Shown piece by piece: positions 57,371 through 64,000 of a stretch of DNA of 64,000 nt; positions within the stretch are counted from its first letter, which is position 1, and the number at the start of each line of letters is the position of its first letter. The position numbers and the translations under genes were made by a program. Below the pieces are notes generated by a model. That model was not told the origin of the DNA. It was given only the letters and a program-made list of their open reading frames with translations, and did not search any database. Source of the stretch: Sycobia sp. Sy_11 (taxonomy: Eukaryota; Arthropoda; Insecta; Hymenoptera; Epichrysomallidae); contig JACCIC010000094.1 in assembly GCA_018907035.1 (NCBI GenBank), positions 372,001 to 436,000 on the forward strand. The letters run 5' to 3'.

Positions 57371-59539
57371 CGTATATGAAACCAATATCTCTACATAATG
57401 ATATTGCTGAAGCGAGCACGATGTTGTTAACTTTTCTGTTTACCTGGCAAAATTTAATTCTTGTTTTTTTTTCTTAAAAATATTTTTCTCAGTCTTACAG
57501 TAATATTAGAAAAACAGTGTGTCCTTGTGTATATTTATCACTCCAAATGTTCTTCAGGGACTCTTTTTATCTTTCAACGAGCTTTAGTTTTATTTTTATT
57601 ATCGTTTTCAGCTGAAACTACCGTAATATTGAGCCTTTATCTGCTTTTTGGTTAAAAAATTCGAATTAAGGTTCAGAAATTTATTCTATTTTTATCACAT
57701 GCAATAAGGTACGATTGCAATAATTGCTGTTTTTAGTATAAAAAATTCTTTTTCAAATTCACAATTAAAAAATCATATTGAACAATACTACTTTCAATAT
57801 TAGCTATGATTTACTTAATGAAGAGAGTTTTATTTGAATTTCAGATTTTAAATTTTTTTGAACCACTAGACAATTTATATACTACTTACTTTTTTATATA
57901 TTTTATATTACGAATGCAACTATAAATCATCTTTTGATTTTTATTTAAGCCTAGCGCATGATCTTTAAAATAAAAGCTCGGTACGCTCGTTAAAAAAGAA
58001 TATCGTTTAAACCTTTCGAAATAGCGGGATACACTTATTTCTAATGATTAGGCAGAAATGTGTAATAAGAGATAGGCAAGATGCTCGTACCATGTCCATA
58101 CGCATTGTAGTTGAAACATTTAGAGAAGAATGGACGTCGTCTAGATCGTGGAATGTTCATAAGATCGATAAAAATTATATTACTTTATCGTAATTTGGAG
58201 TATAAATAAAAAATTATCAGGATTTTTACATTATACTTACTATTTTGCATTATACTTACTTAACGTACATGTGGCATTTAATTCCGATCATATCTTAAGA
58301 CTTCCTAGCGAAACTACGCAACTTTATTACTGAATCTAATACTGAGAACTATTTTTTATGTTTATATACATTATTTTATAGATTTTTTTTATTTACGAGG
58401 TAAAAAAGTAGAACTCGTAAATTCTTCTATCCCTGTGTCTTGTAAGCTCATTCTAGACAGGTGTATTTTTGTTTTACATATTCGTCAACTCTGAAGTTCA
58501 CTTCTGATCTGAATGCCAAAACTAGAAATTTCATAATTGAAAATCTGTTATTAATTTAAAAATCAATAGCTTTGGTTTTATTCACAATTGTCTCTTTACT
58601 GAAAGAATACTTTTATTTTGAAGGCTCAATTTTTTATTAGTTTCCAAAAGAAATTTTTCAGGAAGAATAAAAAATTACTGAACCTAAACTTTTCACTAAC
58701 AACTGTTGTATTAGCACAGACATTCTTTTATGTAATATTGTGTTAACAATAACTTAACTTATATAAATTATACGACGTTTTTATTTATGAATATGTAACT
58801 ATAACATAAACGATCATGTAAAGTAAATATTAAAATTGACATTTTGGTCAGAGTTTAGAAAGAAAAAATCTTATTTTTGTAACAATTTGGCACAGAAAAG
58901 AGAAAAAAATGTTATTTAAGATATTTAAATAGAGCTATTCCACCGAAAAATTGTACATCTAAATAATATATACTGTTTATTACAGCATCTTCGGTTCTGC
59001 TTGATTTTCGATACGGAGTTCTTCAAGAATCAGATAACAAATGTATTTTACAGATATATATCTGCTCGATCGCAAGTAGCATTGCATTGATGATCAGCAT
59101 AATCTCTCTTTTTAATTTCAGAAATCTCAGATAAACATCCAAATAGTAAAATCTTTGTACCTATATGTAGTATCAATTTAGACTATCAACTAAAGTAAAA
59201 AAGTAAAAAATTCATTCTGAGCAGTTGTGAAAGGAAACTTTTTATATTGTTTCTGATTTCAAACAAATATTATTTACCTATTATAATTCACTCGTAAAAA
59301 GAGCAATTGTGTCTAAAAATTTTTATCTATAATTGGAATATCCTATATATGAAAAGCCATACATAGATTGCTTCGATTAAAAAAGCGAAGTATATTTCAA
59401 ACCAATTTAGAATTTTTTCTTCAATTTCTAGCAAAATAAAATGTAAATCTGAACCGCATCCAATTCATGCAGTATTTATTACCGTAATTATAAAATTACC
59501 TAATATTATTACTATTTTTTCCTATTTTGTTCGATCCAA
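57371..59539. other. AT-rich, nothing recognised
   Basis: About 2.2 kb of AT-rich DNA with short frames only. Confidence 0.45.
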
Positions 59540-59840
59540 ATCGAGAAACAACCTACTTGGAGTCTCATCAACGTCGCGTCCTTTTCGATCAAACGCGCAT
59601 ACTGGTGACGCTTGCCGCTTTATAACAGGCAGTCGATCAAACGCAATAATGGAGATGCGGCGATACTGACCTCCTCCCCCTAACCACTTCCCCCCACCTC
59701 ACTGTCCGCTCAACACGGCGCAAGAACAGCTTTCAATTTACATTGCTTCGAAACTTCGACTCTAATTAATGTTCGCGAAACTATTCGCTGTGAGGCCGCG
59801 CGGCACGGCGTATAGCCCCCCTCCCCTACCCAACTCGATA
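59540..59840. other. GC-richer island beside a TA array
   Basis: CpG-bearing DNA (GGCCGCGCGGCACGGCG) with C-rich runs. No gene is supported. Confidence 0.25.
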
Positions 59841-59875
59841 AGATTCGAAAAAGTAGAATGTCCAGGAAGATTGTC

Positions 59876-59879
59876 GATA

Positions 59880-59932
<53 letters not shown>
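59876..59932. repeat. (TA)n microsatellite
   Basis: About 57 bp of TA dinucleotides. Confidence 0.9.
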
Positions 59933-59936
<4 letters not shown>

Positions 59937-61379
59937 GCCTATATAATAAATAGTTATAGTCCACGGAAAGCGGTAATCCATAAACTTGCAGGCCTCGTAA
60001 ATCTTACCCAGCTATGGATTTGATGGGTATTTCGGAAATGCCGCCGAGAACAATAAAATTAAATTAAAGAGTTGGATAAAGCATAACGTATATCGAAGCT
60101 GTATCCTGTGAAATGGAAGAATTAAATAATCACAGTAGCGTCATTCATAAATTGATCGTAATGATAATATGCCTACTGTTACATAAATCCAGAAATAAGA
60201 AAAAAACCAGTTTTTTGCTACAATTTACAGCGCTGTTCAGCGCGTGGAAAAATGATGTAATTGCACAAATTATACATTTGTGATACGTAACTGTATGATT
60301 TATTTAAATGTCTACTTTTTTAAGTGTTACAAGTTGCAGGATAAGTCAGTGAACGCAAATCATCAATGATAAGTTGATCTGCAATAGTAGATTCGTGTAG
60401 TTAATTAACGAGCATATTACTGAACTAACGCAATTGCAAAAGTATATTTTAATAGTAACAAGCGAGAAATTAACGAGAGATAAAAAAAACAAGCCGAGAA
60501 TGAACTTTTACTTTTCACAACTTCTTCTACTCTTTGAATAGACTTTTAGTAATGCCTTGCGTCAGAAGTACTGTAATTTCTTGTACAGTTCAACAACCAA
60601 GCAGGAAATAAAACTTTTTAAGCCAACTTTCGTCAAGCGAAAGGAAAGCGAGAAAATTGCGATAATTTAAAAATTTAAAGGAACATTATTTTCTATAGAT
60701 AATTTATCGCGCATTGTTTAATAATGTTTAATAATTTTTTTTTTCTTATTTGATTTGATATGATACAACAGAAACTGCACATTTATCTTAAGCTCATGGT
60801 TATATAGTGTAAGTAAATACATTTCAGATACTTTTTCGGAATATTTTCATAAAGCTTGGAATAAGTGAATGAATAAGTATGAACCGTCAATTATTTTAGT
60901 CAAGTCATTATAAGATTATGGTTTCAGCTGCTGAAATATGAAGTAGACTTGGACTATTGAAACATTTGTATTAATTGTAATTATTTTTTTATCTCTTTCA
61001 TTAGCATTAAATTATTTTAAATTAAATAAAATTTGTATTAGAATTTTTACTCCCAGGAAACCATAATATCTTAATCAGTGGAATATATGCAAGCGCAAAG
61101 CAGGTTATTTGACTATTGATCTAATTTACTGATATAATTTTAAATGTAAAAGAGGAGATGAAAACACTTTTATGAAAAAATTTAATAGGTAATATTAGAA
61201 AATATTGGCATAATTTAAAATAAATTTTAACAGAACTCTGCGATTTCTAAAACTAAGAATAACCATTAATGTAAAAGAAATATTGAAATTAAATCGTTAC
61301 CAACCAACTAATAATCAAATAAACAGCAAACCTTTGAGTTAAATTTTTTTGACAATAATAATGATTTTCAATATTTATT
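59933..61379. other. AT-rich, nothing recognised
   Basis: AT-rich sequence with short frames only. Confidence 0.45.
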
Positions 61380-61681
61380 TTGTCAATATTTGTTTTTGAC
61401 AATAATAAAGGAGCCTCTTTTAAAATTTAAACTATTCTATGATATTTGCTTTTCAATAATTTGAACTTTTGTTAACGAAGCGAAAAGTTAATCCTTGAAC
61501 CGTCCCAAGAGAACGGATTGTTTGTAACAAATATTTTGTCCATATTTATTTTTGACAATAATAAAGGAGCCTTTTTTAAAATTTAAACTATTCTATGATT
61601 TTCTTTTCAATAATTTAAACTTTTGTTAAAGAAGCGAAAAGTTAATCCTTGAACCGTCCCAAGAGAACGGATGGTTTTGCA
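61380..61681. repeat. ~156-bp tandem duplication
   Basis: GACAATAATAAAGGAGCC starts at 61398 and again at 61554, and the units end alike (CCGTCCCAAGAGAACGGAT). The copies are nearly identical apart from a small deletion in the second, so the duplication is young. A short extra start (GACAATAATAATG) precedes the array. Confidence 0.85.
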
Positions 61682-62425
<744 letters not shown>

Positions 62426-62439
62426 ATAAAATAAATAGA

Positions 62440-63120
62440 TCAGAAAAAATTCTTTGATCAGAGAACCGAGCTGAAATGCCAAAAAATATTCTTCATCCTG
62501 CCCTCGACCCCACCGAGGCTTCGTGCATCTATTGCCCACATATACACATATATACCCGACGAGGACGCGACCGCTTCCTTTTTCGTCCGCGATTTCAGCC
62601 TCCCACCGACCCGCTCCACGAGCCCCCCCCCCTCCCGACAGTGTTATACCTCCGCTCTCGGAGGCGACATTTACGGCCCGCACGGACGATGCATATATAC
62701 GCGAGCCGCAGCCAGAAAGCAATATCTTAAAACACGGCGGCGATGGAGCGAACGGACTGGCCCGGGTCCAATGCTCTGGGCTCGTGTTATGTAGGCTTCT
62801 TTCCATCCTGACTCCTCCCCCCCCCACCCCTTCCCCCGCCATCGAATTCTTCTGCTTGTTTTTCCTTCACCCCCTACCCCTATCTTCATTTTTTTAGCTC
62901 CGTTTCTTTGTTGCAGCGGCGCGTATCGCCGAGCTGCTCCGAGGGTGGGAGGCGGCGCGGCGCGCATGGTCTCCGTTTTTTTTCTCTCCATCTCTCCCTC
63001 TCTCTCTGTCCTAGATTACTGCGTTCTTGTCGTCCTCCATTCGATATCGTCGTCTTTCTATTTTTCTGCGAAAGTTATTCTTCTCGCTTGTACATTACGC
63101 TTTCTTCGTCCGCGACATTG
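62440..63120. other. GC- and pyrimidine-rich island
   Basis: C-rich runs, CpG-rich core (GGCGGCGCGGCGCGCATGG) and CT-rich stretches. Long frames on both strands are proline/serine-rich and simple-sequence driven. Candidate regulatory DNA. Confidence 0.3.
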
Positions 63121-63639
63121 TTAGCTCTAATGACACGTACTTATACGACAAATGTTTTTTATTCGTGTTCTTCTGTCGAATTGAAAATTGCTTCGAAATC
63201 TAAATATTTGATAATAAGGATTTTTCCACTGAACTTTTATCATATGTCAATTCTCCCTATCGTTACCAATGTGTAGATTTTACTTAAAACATTTGTGCAA
63301 GACTGTTGAGCATATGCTTATTGGAGAAAAATAGCGAAATAAGGAAACATTTAAATTAAACAAGTAGTTTTTAGGTAAATGGATAAACTCAATTTCTATA
63401 TCCAACGGTGACTACGATTAAGAATGTAACTTCCATAATTAAAACTACACATTCAATCTAAATTTAAATGAAGTAGAACATAATTCGAACGAAGCTTATG
63501 TTTCTTCCTTGTGACAACTCGAAAAACGATTTGCTTCTTCTATATATAGAGAGGATGAGAGTTTTACTTTCGTATAAAAATAGATATAGCCAGTTCATCG
63601 GAAAAATAAGGCAAAAATATAAAAGTAAATAAATGAAAT
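63121..63639. other. AT-rich, nothing recognised
   Basis: AT-rich spacer. Confidence 0.4.
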
Positions 63640-63900
63640 CAAGAAAATTTATCTATTTCGTATCTTTCTATCGAAGGTATTTCGTTTCCGGTTCGACATC
63701 CGACCTACTCTCGTTTACGCCCAATGGTCGAACGTGCGAATCATACATACTCGCAGAAGTCGCGCGACGTTCGATGGAGTATACCTCTACAAATTTTCCG
63801 GGACTTCGGCCAGTACGGAGCGAGCAGATACGGGCAAAACGAGAAGCGCCACAATCTTCGATCATGACAAGTCGGAAGAGTTGTTCGGATTATTCGATAT
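63640..63900. other. GC-richer block with 94-codon ORF of unknown status
   Basis: Plus-strand frame 63633-63917 encodes a basic, Ser/Arg-rich polypeptide with no domain I recognise; the minus strand is open as well. CpG content is raised. It could be an exon, conserved non-coding DNA or chance. Confidence 0.2.
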
Positions 63901-64000
63901 TTAGCGTTAAGCAATAGATTTTAGGCTTGTAAACTTTTTTTTTAAATATTAGAATTTGTTCGGTAAGACAATGTTCGTGTCTCTAATAGCGAAAGAAGCA

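Overview
The window looks like nuclear DNA of an insect, most likely a hymenopteran (ant, bee or wasp). This is an inference from the strongly AT-rich background, the many long (TA)n and (GA)n microsatellites, decayed mariner transposases, an insect-type Ty3/gypsy element and a TATA-driven, intron-split gene for a secreted cysteine-rich peptide. I see no bacterial operons, rRNA or canonical tRNA genes. Coding density is very low.

1-1503: a candidate non-autonomous element with terminal inverted repeats (169-1224). It holds a ~110-bp tandem repeat and a minus-strand tRNA-like (pol III type) sequence. 1504-13213: a complete 11.7-kb LTR retrotransposon flanked by the 4-bp target duplication AGCT. 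It has two nearly identical ~1.57-kb LTRs, a small SAP-like ORF, Gag, a -1 frameshift signal, Pol (protease-RT-RNase H-integrase) and an ORF3 in the env position. ORF3 starts exactly at a splice-acceptor consensus and encodes a zinc-knuckle protein, not a glycoprotein.

13.2-30.8 kb: AT-rich non-coding DNA with a 148-bp tandem duplication, small GC-rich structured patches, dense (TA)n arrays, one mariner relic (~27.0-27.4 kb) and a GC-rich patch at 29.1-29.9 kb. 30.79-31.53 kb: a second, clearer mariner relic ending in a perfect hairpin.

34.16-39.2 kb and 42.18-45.5 kb: a diverged direct segmental duplication. Copy A carries a two-exon minus-strand gene (37154-38891) for a secreted peptide with two 8-cysteine repeats of CS-alpha-beta-like spacing. 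Copy B keeps a broken first exon (frameshift, premature stop, lost splice donor), lacks the second exon and carries an unrelated insertion.

45.5-64 kb: no convincing gene. GC-rich islands, several with homeodomain- and POU-like motifs, alternate with AT-rich DNA and microsatellites, as expected of the regulatory surroundings of a developmental gene outside the window. Degenerate tandem repeats lie at ~54.1-54.6 and 61.38-61.68 kb.

In the retroelement the parts read as one system: LTR promoter and polyadenylation, Gag, frameshifting into Pol (interrupted here by one TAA codon), and a probably spliced subgenomic mRNA for ORF3.
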